DNA from: Eustoma russellianum
Taxonomy: Eukaryota; Streptophyta; Magnoliopsida; Gentianales; Gentianaceae
Assembly: GCA_036186865.1 (NCBI GenBank)
Contig: AP025065.1
Location: 10,489,106-10,553,105 of the forward strand
Direction of reading: 5' to 3'
Length of the DNA: 64,000 nucleotides
Shown: positions 44,386 through 54,528 of the stretch, piece by piece
Layout: every line of letters starts with the position of its first letter
Numbering within the stretch: position 1 is the first letter of the stretch
Notes under the pieces: generated by a model
Seen by the model: the letters and a program-made list of their open reading frames with translations, nothing else
What the model was told of the DNA's origin: nothing
Database searches by the model: none
Made by a program: the position numbers and the translations under genes

Positions 44386-46052
44386 TATTTGACACGTTTT
44401 ATGTGATATACATGCCTTATATGTTTATATATATTGTTACCGTATTAACAAGCCACGAAGCATTAAAGCTTACATCATATGGTAAACATTTGTTGTCTTT
44501 GAACTATTTTCAGATGCCATAATTAATGAACTAAACTAGTTCATTAAGTAAAGTACTTAAGTTAATGAACTAACTAGTTCATTAAATGGAGACATATTTG
44601 GTGGAAGCTACATGACAACAAATTTGGAAATGGAAAGTCCCCTCCCCATTTAGTCTTACACGCCATATATATATTATATATATATTCATATTTTTTTAAA
44701 AGGCACAATACACATATATTTCGACGTACTACCGACACGTTACATATATCACAAACGTACGTCAACGTCACACCACTATATACACCTCATATTTATGAGT
44801 ATATTCAGGTCTTATATCATATGATATAAGTCATGGTGATGACGAAATTATAACGACACACTACAAGGTCATAAACCGAAAATTATCGTATCGGGTGACT
44901 GCCGAAACTTCACCGACGTGTCATGTACTTGCCATATAAAGATGGCCAGCACATATGCTTCAAAAATAGCCAAAAATTTTGTGGCTCACATGTTAAATTC
45001 AGCCACTAAATCATTCCATGTTGGCACACACAAATCACCCACAATTTAGGCCAAATTATGGACATTTCAATTCAAATTTGTAAAGCACATGGGGCGCCTA
45101 TACCATCAGAATTAGAGATGAATATACAATTTATTGTATGATTATTATGTGTGACATAACATATATGACATGTGCAAGAAGTTTGAATTTAATCGGAGAA
45201 AAATCGCGTAATCGACGAAAGTCGAAAATTCGGTTTTCTACGAAGACAACACATGTAACGTTTTTTTGCATGAGATGTAACATGTATCTAGACACTTTTT
45301 ACACATTCAAGACATGTTAAAGTGTTCTAGAAAATTCAAATTAGGGCTGATTGAAATTTACCATATATGTGTAACTATTGTGCATTATTTGACAAAGTTA
45401 GTAAAGTAAAATTTCAGCACATGCCTAGCCATATCACACGCCTATTTCACCTTCAATGGAGCCTAGATGAAGCTTAGTTGGCATGTAAATTGGTGAAGAA
45501 TATATCAAATAAGGTTAGTGACATAAAAGAGAGAACTACATATGGAAGGAATTCAAAACTACAACACATGCTGAAAATTTTTCAGCACATGTCATAGTGG
45601 CCGATTTTTTGGTCCTTATTGCACCCTAATTTGCTTCCCAAAATTGAAGGGATTGAATGGTGATTGTTTGGTAATATTTGATTACTTTTTGGCACATGTT
45701 TTATGAGTTTTTTTTTGTCAGATTTTTACAGTTCATTAAAGGATGCCAAGTTGGACCAATCATCAAGCGACAAGTAAGCAAGGTCAAGTCATCCTTCCAA
45801 TCATAGTGTTTTAAGTAATCAAGATGGTGTCATTTCTACACAAGGCAATCTTCCAAGGACATTAAAGATAATTCTCAAGAATGGAAGATGCCCTAGGGGG
45901 CGGCCACGCTTGCATAAAAAGAGGAGAAGTAGTGCAAACAAAGCTAAGACAACTCTCACATTTCTCTCAAGTGCAAAAGGATTTACTACTTTCTTCTTCT
46001 GCCTTTCTTTCTTCCTATTCCTCTCTCAAGCCTATTGTTCATATATTCTAAA
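44162..46052 (+). repeat. S3 3' LTR, first part
   Basis: Aligns with the first two thirds of the S3 5' LTR, with about 150 extra bp at the start from the junction duplication. It ends CTAAA where S2 begins. Confidence 0.9.
46048..46052. repeat. Target site duplication of S2 (CTAAA), left copy
   Basis: CTAAA before TGTAG of the S2 5' LTR; the exact repeat is at 57589-57593. Confidence 0.93.
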
Positions 46053-46094
46053 TGTAGAAATATGAGGGTTTGAGTGATTTCAAAATAAAGAAAT

Positions 46095-46134
<40 letters not shown>

Positions 46135-46139
46135 GTTGA

Positions 46140-46182
<43 letters not shown>

Positions 46183-49150
46183 AGTGTACATGTATGCATG
46201 ATAACTTGCCTTATTTAGCTTATATATCATGTTGCCATACTAACGAGCCATGAAGCTTTAAAGCTTACATCATATGGAGAACATTTGTTGAGTTTATACT
46301 ATTTTCAGGTGCCACAATTAATGAACTAAAGTAGTTCATTAAGTGAAGTACTTAGTTTAATAAACTAAGTAGTTCATTAAAGGAAGATGCATTTGGAAAA
46401 GGCATAAAGGCAACAAGGCTATGGAAGGAAAGTCCTCTCCTCCTCCCCACATTCATTTCACACGTTTTTATACATATATATATACTATATTTTCAGATTT
46501 TTTATAAAAGGCACATACACATGTATTCCAACGTACTACCGACACGTTATATATCTTACGTACGTACGTTAACGTCACACCACTATACTTAACTCATATT
46601 TATGAGTATATTCAGGTCTTATATCATATGATATAAGATATGGTGATGACAAATTAAATACGACACGATAAAAGGTTCTAAACCGAAATTTGTCGTATCG
46701 GGCGAATACCAAAACTTCACCAACGTGTCACGTACTTGCCATAAATAAATGGTCAGCCCATATACATCAAACATTGATGGAAATTTCGTGATACACATGG
46801 TGTGATTAGCCAAAAATACTTTCCATGTTGGCACACACAAATCATCCCACATTTAGGCCAAAATGTGAAGATTCCAATTTTATTTTTGTCACATGTTTAT
46901 GGTACCATTTTAAATCCGCCAAGAGCTGAAATTTAAAATATATATTATATATATTATGTATAACATAATATATATATCATGTGCAAAAGTCGGAATTTAA
47001 ATTAGAGAAAAATCGGGTAATCGATAAATATCGAAAATTCGGTTTTCTACGCACATGACATGGAACGTTTTTCTTGAACATCATGTGACACGTATCTAGA
47101 CACTTTATACATATAATATACATCTTAAAGTGTTCTAGAAAATTAAATTAAGGGCTGATTGGAATATTACATGTGTGTATTATTAAATGTGCACTATTTT
47201 ACAAAGTTAGCAAAAATAAAATTCAGCACATGTATATACATATCATAAACGCCTATACAGCTGAGATGAAGCACATGTGGAGCCTTGTTGGCATGTTGAT
47301 TGGTCAAGGATCAATCATACAATGTTGATGAATCAAAGAGAGAAGCTACAAAAGGTAAGTATTCAACATATACCTCTCTTATGTCACATGCTGAAAATTT
47401 TAGCATGTCACACTAGCAATGGCCGAATTCTTAAGGGTTAAGCAAGATAATTTGTCAATTTTTCATTAAAGGATAAATCAAAGGAGTTATGGAAATGATT
47501 TGAATTGTAGGTAAGGTTATTAAGTGTGATATTTTACATATCACACATGCTGAAATTTTTCAGCATGTGTGAAGGTGATAGTGGCCGAATATTGTCTCTT
47601 TTGGTGTCCAAGTTCATTCTTCATTTGTTAAGCAAGACTTACCATGTATTGTTGATTTATTTTAATGAGAAAAATCAAAGTAAATTGGGGATTATCTTGA
47701 ATAAAAATGGATGTTGCACATGCTGAAAAATTCAGCATGGCAAGACGCATAATGGCCGATTTTCATGTGATGAAAAGAAGGGATTTTTGTGTCTTGCACT
47801 TTATGACAAAAATGTGACAATTATGGCATGATTTAATAATTGATTATTTGGCAAATATTTAGTGTTTATTTCAGATTTTCCATGTCATCAAATGATGACA
47901 ACATTGAGCCAATCAAAAGGTGCCAAGTAAGCAATGACTAAATGATGGTCCAATGGAGTGATGCCAAGTAAGCAAAACATTGTCACCATGATGTCTCACA
48001 CCCTCTCAAGCACTTAAAAGGAAATTTTCAAGAGGGGGAGAAGCATAGGGGTGGACGGCCAAAGAGTGCTATAAGGAGAAAAGAAGAACAAACAAAAACA
48101 ACACCAAGACTTGCATTCAAAAGTGATCAAAGTGCCAAAGCTTTCTTCTCCTACACTTTCTTTCTTTCTTCTCTTGTAAAAAGCCTATTGTATTTTACTT
48201 ATTTCATTCTTGAATAGGCTTCATAGAAACCACCATTCATTTATCTTTGTACAAGATTGATCAAGGTGTGATCAATCTTCATTCTTACGAGGTGGTGGTG
48301 TTCGTGTGAATTGTACTCACAATACAAGGTTTGTAAAGGGTTGGAGTTAGGTGTAACTCTATCAACCCTGCGGTAAGGTGTACTGCGTGTGTGAAATTAG
48401 TGTGAACCAAGGAAGGTGTTCCTTGAAGACTGGAGTAGGTTGTTTATAACCGAACCAGTATAAAATTCTTGGTGCAATTTACTTTCAGCATTTACTTTTC
48501 AGTTTCTGCACTGTTTATACGTTTTGTTCACGTTCGGAAAAATAGAAAACGATTTCTAAAAATTATAAAAATTTCCAGAAACATACATAAACGTTCTAGG
48601 GTTAATTTTGCACAAGTTGCAACCCTTTTGGACAAGTATAGGTCAGTCAAACATCAAAAGTTCTGAGACTAGTGCAGTCTGATTTTCAGACTTGCAAAGG
48701 TTGAGACTTTGGTGGTATTTGACCTACTTCCCAAAAGAATTTTCAAAAACTGTTTCAACCCGTTTCAATATAGTGTGTGAGGAGTTATTGGTCAAATTTT
48801 CAGATCATTTGGACATTCACAAAAATAGGAATTAATTTTTCAAAACCATCTATCGTTTCTGGCAGATTTGCACAATCTGAGTGCCAACGGTTTTTGAAGG
48901 GGTTAAAGGTTGAATTTTGATTTGAAATTTTTAGGGGACCCTCATAACATCTGAGGCTAAGTTCTCTCAAAATTTCATAATTTTTGGAGATCTCTAACCT
49001 GGTTTTAAAAATGTTTTAAAACAGGTCCTGAAAACAGAATCTGTTTTCAGAACTTGAATTGTTCAAGGTTAAAGAAATTTTAAAAAGCACACTTTCCGCA
49101 CCATCTATTCAACCCCCCCCCCCTTCTAGTGGTGCCTTGCAGATCCTACA
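46053..49150 (+). repeat. S2 5' LTR
   Basis: 3098 bp, TGTAGAAATATG to GATCCTACA. It contains long AT microsatellites at 46100-46131 and 46141-46178. Three dyads built on CATGCTGAA lie near 47388-47410, 47543-47574 and 47720-47741, each followed by a GGCCGA motif. Confidence 0.94.
48069..48078 (+). promoter_or_regulatory. Putative TATA box of S2 5' LTR
   Basis: CTATAAGGAG, downstream of the palindrome array and about 1.08 kb before the LTR end. Confidence 0.5.
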
Positions 49151-49152
49151 AG

Positions 49153-49164
49153 TGGTATCAGAGC
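49153..49164 (+). other. S2 primer binding site
   Basis: TGGTATCAGAGC two bases after the LTR end; initiator-Met type. The leader to the gag ATG is only 40 nt. Confidence 0.94.
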
Positions 49165-49204
49165 GCAGGAATACTCACTACAAGGAATCCAACGATTCAG
49201 TGAG

Positions 49205-51121
49205 ATGGCATCCACAAATTTCAAAACCGAACAAGAAGGTATGTCGAGCCAAAGGCCTCCACTTTTTGACGGTGAGTCTTTTATTCAATGGAAACTTAGG
49301 ATGAAACTTTTTCTTATGGCTATAGATATAGATCTTTGGTCAATAATTGAAGATGGTCCATATGTCCCATCTAATGTATCCACTGTAGACGGAGTTACCT
49401 TAGAAGTTATTAAAACTAGACAAGAATATACTAGTGAAGATAAAAAGAAACTGAGTATGAATGCTAAGGCCATGCAGTTACTCTTAAATGGTTTAAGTAA
49501 GAGTGAGTCTAGTTATGTGTCGAATTGTTCGAGTGCACAAGAAATGTGGAGAATCTTAGAAATGAAACACGAAGGCACAAGTCAAGTAAAAGAGTCTAAA
49601 ATTAATATGCTCATGTCTACTCTTGAGTCTTTTAAGTTGTTGCCTAATGAGTCAATTGTAGATATGGATCTTCGTTTGACTAACATCTATAACTCTCTTG
49701 AGTCTCTTGGTAAGGCTTTTACTACGCAGGAAAAGGTACAGAAAGTCCTACGGAGCCTTCCTTCGGAATGGGATCCTAAAGTGACTGCTATAGAAGAAAG
49801 CAAGGAGACTAAGTCAATAAAAATGGAAGAACTCATTGGTTCACTCAAAGTTTATGAAAACAAACTTATTATTCGGAAATCGGAATCAACCAAACAAGGT
49901 AAGACAATTGCTTTTAAATCAAATGAATACGTCTCCCCTCCCTCCGATCACGTAGATAATAGTGATTCCGAATCAGATAATGATGATTTAATTCTATTGG
50001 CTAAAGGACTAAGAAGATTCATGAGAAAGTCATTTAGAAATAAAAACAAGGACACTACATCTAAGAGAAATAAAAACAAGTCAAATGATAAGGACATTAA
50101 ATGTTATGAATGCGGCAAACTCGGACACTTATCATATGACTGCCCAAACAAAGAAAAGCAAACTAATAAATACCCTGACAAGGAGCGGAACAAAAATAGA
50201 CTCGTCTCAGATCCTAAACAAAGGAAACGTGCACTAAAGGCCTCCACATGGAGTGACTCATCAGACTCCGAAACTGAGACCGAAGAGGAGACCGCTCAAG
50301 TTTGCTTCGCTTCAAAGGCGTCTAATGAGGTATCATCCGATTCTGACTCTGACTCTGAACCTTCTTATGATGATCTTTTTAGTCAGTATCTTGAATTACA
50401 TAAATTTACTAAGACTCTTGCAAAAGAAAAGAAACGTTTAATTGAAGACAAGAAACTGTTAGAATCTTCTAACGAGAATCTTGTCGCTCAATTAAGCGAT
50501 TCAAAGAAAGAGTCTTCATATGTCATCACTGCACTAAAAACCGAGATCTCATCATTGACTTCTCAAAATAATGAAATGAAATCCGAGATTTCAAATTTGA
50601 AATCAAGGAATACAGACTTAGAGAAAATGATGAAACAATTCGATACAGGGTCAAACATGCTGCATCGCATCATATTATCACAAAAGCATGACAGTGACAA
50701 AACTGGATTGGGATACGTTGATACTAATGAAGTATCAACCAAACCAACCAAGTTTGTTGTGTCTAAGAAAGTAGACACCCCTAAGCATCAAGTGGCGTCT
50801 AAGGTGACGCAAAAAGCACCCCCTTCCACACGCCCCACTTCCTCATATCATGTGAAATATAACGTTGTACCATATAGATATGAGAAGAAAAGAACAATGC
50901 ATACACGAAATACATATCATCCACACACTACGCACACGCACACAAGGACATACCACAAACGTCCTTCATATAATGAGTATAAAGGAGTCCTTGGGCAAAG
51001 ACCCAAAATACATGCATCACATGTATACTATATCGCACCTTCATCTACATTCTTGCCATTTGATAGACCGAGAAGGATCACCCAAGTATGGGTACCAAAA
51101 GGTACCTTTACCAAAAGGTGA
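49205..51121 (+). CDS. S2 gag, 638 aa
   Basis: Capsid/nucleocapsid protein of a Sirevirus-like element. It has an N-terminal capsid-like domain (about 1-220), an acidic Ser-Asp linker, a zinc knuckle with C300, C303, H308 and C313, and a further Ser/Asp/Glu-rich stretch (about 350-395). A coiled coil (about 396-475) and a basic Tyr/His/Thr tail follow. R-I-T-Q-V at 624-628 resembles the dynein light chain LC8 motif (K/R-x-T-Q-T); gag of the Sirevirus SIRE1 is known to bind LC8. The start is the first ATG after the PBS. It ends TGA at 51119-51121. Pol lies downstream in the +1 frame. Confidence 0.94.
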   Translation: MASTNFKTEQEGMSSQRPPLFDGESFIQWKLRMKLFLMAIDIDLWSIIEDGPYVPSNVSTVDGVTLEVIKTRQEYTSEDKKKLSMNAKAMQLLLNGLSKSESSYVSNCSSAQEMWRILEMKHEGTSQVKESKINMLMSTLESFKLLPNESIVDMDLRLTNIYNSLESLGKAFTTQEKVQKVLRSLPSEWDPKVTAIEESKETKSIKMEELIGSLKVYENKLIIRKSESTKQGKTIAFKSNEYVSPPSDHVDNSDSESDNDDLILLAKGLRRFMRKSFRNKNKDTTSKRNKNKSNDKDIKCYECGKLGHLSYDCPNKEKQTNKYPDKERNKNRLVSDPKQRKRALKASTWSDSSDSETETEEETAQVCFASKASNEVSSDSDSDSEPSYDDLFSQYLELHKFTKTLAKEKKRLIEDKKLLESSNENLVAQLSDSKKESSYVITALKTEISSLTSQNNEMKSEISNLKSRNTDLEKMMKQFDTGSNMLHRIILSQKHDSDKTGLGYVDTNEVSTKPTKFVVSKKVDTPKHQVASKVTQKAPPSTRPTSSYHVKYNVVPYRYEKKRTMHTRNTYHPHTTHTHTRTYHKRPSYNEYKGVLGQRPKIHASHVYYIAPSSTFLPFDRPRRITQVWVPKGTFTKR

Positions 51122-51176
51122 TTAACTAACTCGAAAGGACCCAAAATTAAAAGGGTACCTAAATCACCTTTTCACA
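51122..51176 (+). other. S2 gag/pol junction
   Basis: After the gag TGA the gag frame stays open through family-like residues (S-K-G-P-K, V-P-K-S-P-F) up to CCT TTT CAC at 51167-51175. The protease frame is entered one base later (ACA at 51174). The run CACCTTTTCACATTGCAG ending at 51182 is also a good splice acceptor. S1 has the same stop, spacing and offset. Confidence 0.8.
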
Positions 51177-54100
51177 TTGCAGGGAGACCACTCATCGAAA
51201 GACACATCAATAAAGTGGTTCCTTGACAGTGGTTGCTCGAGGCACATGACGGGTGACCCGAGCCTGTTCTCCAAATTAAAGAAGGTCACAAAAGGCGGAT
51301 CCGTGACCTTTGGAGACAACAATGAAGGGAAGATCATTGGAAAAGGTACGATTGGCAATCCAAATACACTTCAAATCTCCAACGTATTTTTGGTAAGCAA
51401 CTTATCTTACAATCTTCTTAGTATTTCTCAATTTGTTGACAATGGTTTCAATGTGTGTTTTACTCACCCTTATTGTAATATAATAAATAAAAATGGAGAA
51501 ACCGTTTTAAAAGGAAAACGAGAGGGAAATATCTTTACGCTATCTATGGATGATGTAGTAGACGCTAAAGTTAAATGTTTTATGTCAAATGAACCCAATG
51601 TGAATTTGTGGCATAGACGTTTAGGACACATAGGTATTTCTACACTAGAAAAATTGCAACGAAAGAACCTAGTACGGGGATTGCCTACGCTTGATTTAGA
51701 CAACTTTCAGTTGTGTGAATCTTGCATAAAAGGCAAACAAACACGTGAGTCACTTAAGCCTAAAAATGAGATAAGCACGACTAGAATACTAGAACTATTG
51801 CATATCGATTTGTTTGGTCCTAGTCGCACTACAAGCCTTGGTGGGCGTCACTATGCATGTGTGATTGTTGATGACTTTTCTCGCTATACTTGGACTTTAT
51901 TTCTTGCACATAAGGATGATAGCGCCGTAGAAATCGCTAAATTAATTAAACAACTTGAAAATCAATACGGCGTAAATGTGAAAAGAATAAGAAGCGATAG
52001 AGGCGGTGAGTTTAAAAATAAAGAAATGATTTCGTTTTGTGAAGAAAAAGGAATTAAACATGAGTTTTCGCCACCTAGAACTCCACAATTAAATGGAGTA
52101 GTAGAAAGAAAGAATCGCACACTACAAGAAATTGCTAGAACCATGCTTTGCGAAAATAAATTGCCTAGATTTCTGTGGGCGGAAGCCGTAAATTGTGCAT
52201 GCTATATTGTAAATCGCCTATCTATAAGAAAGAAAATAAACAAGACGCCTTACGAAATTTTGAATGATCGCATGCCTAAGATTGATTATTTTCGTGTATT
52301 TGGATGCAAATGCTTTGTCTTGAATACAAAAGATAATTTAGATAAATTTGAATCCAAATCAATTGAGTGCATTTTTGTTGGGTATTCCATAAATTCAAAA
52401 GCATATAGATGTTATGATCCTCTCACTAGACAAATCATAGAATCTATTCATGTTAAATTCAATGAATTTGGAGAGATTGATAAAGATAAGGAATATGACG
52501 ATGATTTTGAATTGAAACCCGCTTTGGATGAAGATAATGATTCTTTTGATATGCATGAGATGAATGAGACACTAGAAATGCATGATAACTTAGAAAATAA
52601 TCAACCAAGATGGCATAGAGATCACCCACAAGATCTCATCATAGGCGACATTACTCACGGTGTGCGACCACGTAGAAGAATCACTTCGGATGAAATAAAT
52701 GAATTTCATACTATGATTTCTGAAATTGAGCCCCAAAATGTGCATGATGCCTTGAGTGATTCATCCTGGATTGATGCTATGCATGACGAACTTAATCAAT
52801 TCGTTAGAAATGATGTATGGGATTTAGTGCCACGACCACAAGATAAGACAATAATAGGCACAAAGTGGGTATTTAGGAACAAAATGAATGAAGAAGGAAA
52901 GGTCGTTAGAAATAAAGCAAGACTCGTAGCTCAAGGATATAATCAAGAAGAAGGAATAGACTACGATGAAACATTTGCACCTGTAGCACGTTTAGAAGCT
53001 ATACGACTCTTACTTGCTATTGCTTGCTTGAAAGATTTTAAATTATATCAAATGGACGTCAAAAGTGCTTTTCTAAACGGATTTATACAAGAAGAAGTAT
53101 ACGTGAAGCAACCACCCGGTTTTGAAGATTTGAAACATCCAGATCACGTGTACAAACTAAAGAAGGCACTATATGGCCTAAAGCAAGCGCCGAGAGCATG
53201 GTATGATCGTTTTGCCACTTTTCTTTTAGAAAATAATTTTAAACGTTGTACTATAGATAGTACACTATTTTTGAAACAAGAAAAATCAGATTTACTTATT
53301 ATTCAAATTTACGTGGATGACATTATTTTCGGTTCTACCTCACATAGACTTGTTATAGATTTTGAAAATTGTATGAAAGCTGAATTTGAAATGTCTATGG
53401 TTGGTGAACTTAATTATTTTCTTGGCTTGCAGATTAAGCAAACGAGTAAAGGAATTCATATAAGCCAAGCTAAGTACGTAAATGACATGATCAAGAAGTT
53501 CAATTTTGAAAATTTGAAACCATCCCCCACGCCTATGAGTGTTACTACCAAATTAGACAAAGACGAACATGGTAAAGACGTTGATAATGGATTATATCGA
53601 TCCATGATAGGTTCTTTACTAGATTTAACTGCTAGTAGGCCTGACATTATGTTTAGCGTATGCATGTGTGCTCGTTTTCAAAGTCAACCTAAGGTGTCAC
53701 ACTTAAATGCGGTAAAAAGAATATTCCGCTATATTAAGCACACGCCCACCTTAGGTATTTGGTATGATAAGGACTCTACATTCGACTTACATGCTTACAC
53801 TGATGCAGATTATGGCGGCTGCAAGATAGATAGAAAAAGCACGAGCGGAACTTGCCAATTTATAGAAAATCCCCTTATTTCATGGTTTTCCAAAAAGCAA
53901 GCAAGTGTTGCTTTGTCCACTACTGAGGCTGAGTATATGGCTCTTAGCCTTTGTTGCACACAGTTGTTGTGGATAAAACAACAACTTTCGGACTTTGGAA
54001 TTACCGTAAATAAAATTCCTATATATTGTGATAGTATGAGTGCAATAAATTTGTCTAAGAACCCCGTATTACACTCTAAGGCTAAGCATATAGAAGTTCG

Positions 54101-54260
54101 CTATCATTTTCTTCGTGATCACGTTAACAATGGTAATATTGTCATAGATCACGTACGCACAGAATCACAAGTAGCGGATATATTTACAAAGGCCTTAAAT
54201 CAAGCCACATTTGAATCTCTTCGTTCTAAATTAGGCATGCTTCCTGTTGATGTGATTTAA
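51126..54260 (+). CDS. S2 pol: protease, integrase, RT, RNase H
   Basis: An open frame from 51126 with no ATG before the protease, so it needs to be expressed as a gag fusion. Residues below count from the TTG at 51177. Protease D17-S18-G19. Integrase finger H146, H151, C180, C183. Integrase core D211, D274, E310 (35 residues between the last two). RT has AFLNG near 631 and YVDD at 712-715. RNase H has D876, a Glu in T-T-E-A-E near 917, D952 and D1001. It ends VDVI-stop at 54260, with no envelope-like frame after. All active-site residues are present. One odd change is Asp at 816 where S1 and the family have Tyr. Confidence 0.94.
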   Translation, partial: LTRKDPKLKGYLNHLFTLQGDHSSKDTSIKWFLDSGCSRHMTGDPSLFSKLKKVTKGGSVTFGDNNEGKIIGKGTIGNPNTLQISNVFLVSNLSYNLLSISQFVDNGFNVCFTHPYCNIINKNGETVLKGKREGNIFTLSMDDVVDAKVKCFMSNEPNVNLWHRRLGHIGISTLEKLQRKNLVRGLPTLDLDNFQLCESCIKGKQTRESLKPKNEISTTRILELLHIDLFGPSRTTSLGGRHYACVIVDDFSRYTWTLFLAHKDDSAVEIAKLIKQLENQYGVNVKRIRSDRGGEFKNKEMISFCEEKGIKHEFSPPRTPQLNGVVERKNRTLQEIARTMLCENKLPRFLWAEAVNCACYIVNRLSIRKKINKTPYEILNDRMPKIDYFRVFGCKCFVLNTKDNLDKFESKSIECIFVGYSINSKAYRCYDPLTRQIIESIHVKFNEFGEIDKDKEYDDDFELKPALDEDNDSFDMHEMNETLEMHDNLENNQPRWHRDHPQDLIIGDITHGVRPRRRITSDEINEFHTMISEIEPQNVHDALSDSSWIDAMHDELNQFVRNDVWDLVPRPQDKTIIGTKWVFRNKMNEEGKVVRNKARLVAQGYNQEEGIDYDETFAPVARLEAIRLLLAIACLKDFKLYQMDVKSAFLNGFIQEEVYVKQPPGFEDLKHPDHVYKLKKALYGLKQAPRAWYDRFATFLLENNFKRCTIDSTLFLKQEKSDLLIIQIYVDDIIFGSTSHRLVIDFENCMKAEFEMSMVGELNYFLGLQIKQTSKGIHISQAKYVNDMIKKFNFENLKPSPTPMSVTTKLDKDEHGKDVDNGLYRSMIGSLLDLTASRPDIMFSVCMCARFQSQPKVSHLNAVKRIFRYIKHTPTLGIWYDKDSTFDLHAYTDADYGGCKIDRKSTSGTCQFIENPLISWFSKKQASVALSTTEAEYMALSLCCTQLLWIKQQLSDFGITVNKIPIYCDSMSAINLSKNPVLHSKAKHIEVRYHFLRDHVNNGNIVIDHVRTESQVADIFTKALNQATFESLRSKLGMLPVDVI

Positions 54261-54528
54261 TGCGATATTATTTGATTTACTTTCCTTTTTGACAGGAATC
54301 TTTTGATTAACTTTCCAAAATAAAGGGGGAGAGAGAAGCATGATTTAAGGGGGAGAGAGAGATTTAAGGGGGAGAGAGATCACTGATTGATCCTAACTGC
54401 ATGAATCAAGGGGGAGCCGGATTTGAAATTCGAAATTCAAATTTCAAATCTGTGCATAATTCAAGGGGGAGAGATAACACTTAAATCATGTACACTAGTT
54501 ATTTTGAAAATCATCAAAAGGGGGAGAT
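54261..54528 (+). other. S2 3' non-coding region with six polypurine tracts
   Basis: AAGGGGGAGAG-type tracts occur at about 54325, 54348, 54368, 54408, 54464 and 54518. The last, AAAAGGGGGAGAT, abuts the 3' LTR. Multiple tracts are typical of Sireviruses. Confidence 0.9.

Noticed and set aside
45986..46230. Tyr-Ile repeat frames
   Set aside because: Translation of the AT microsatellite in the S2 LTR.
51118..51182. 65-nt intron with donor AAAAG|GTGATT at the gag stop
   Set aside because: Splicing there would not enter the protease frame; the 51092 donor does.
54261..54528. Envelope-like frame expected in some Sireviruses
   Set aside because: Only 268 bp of polypurine tracts between pol and LTR; no frame of useful length.
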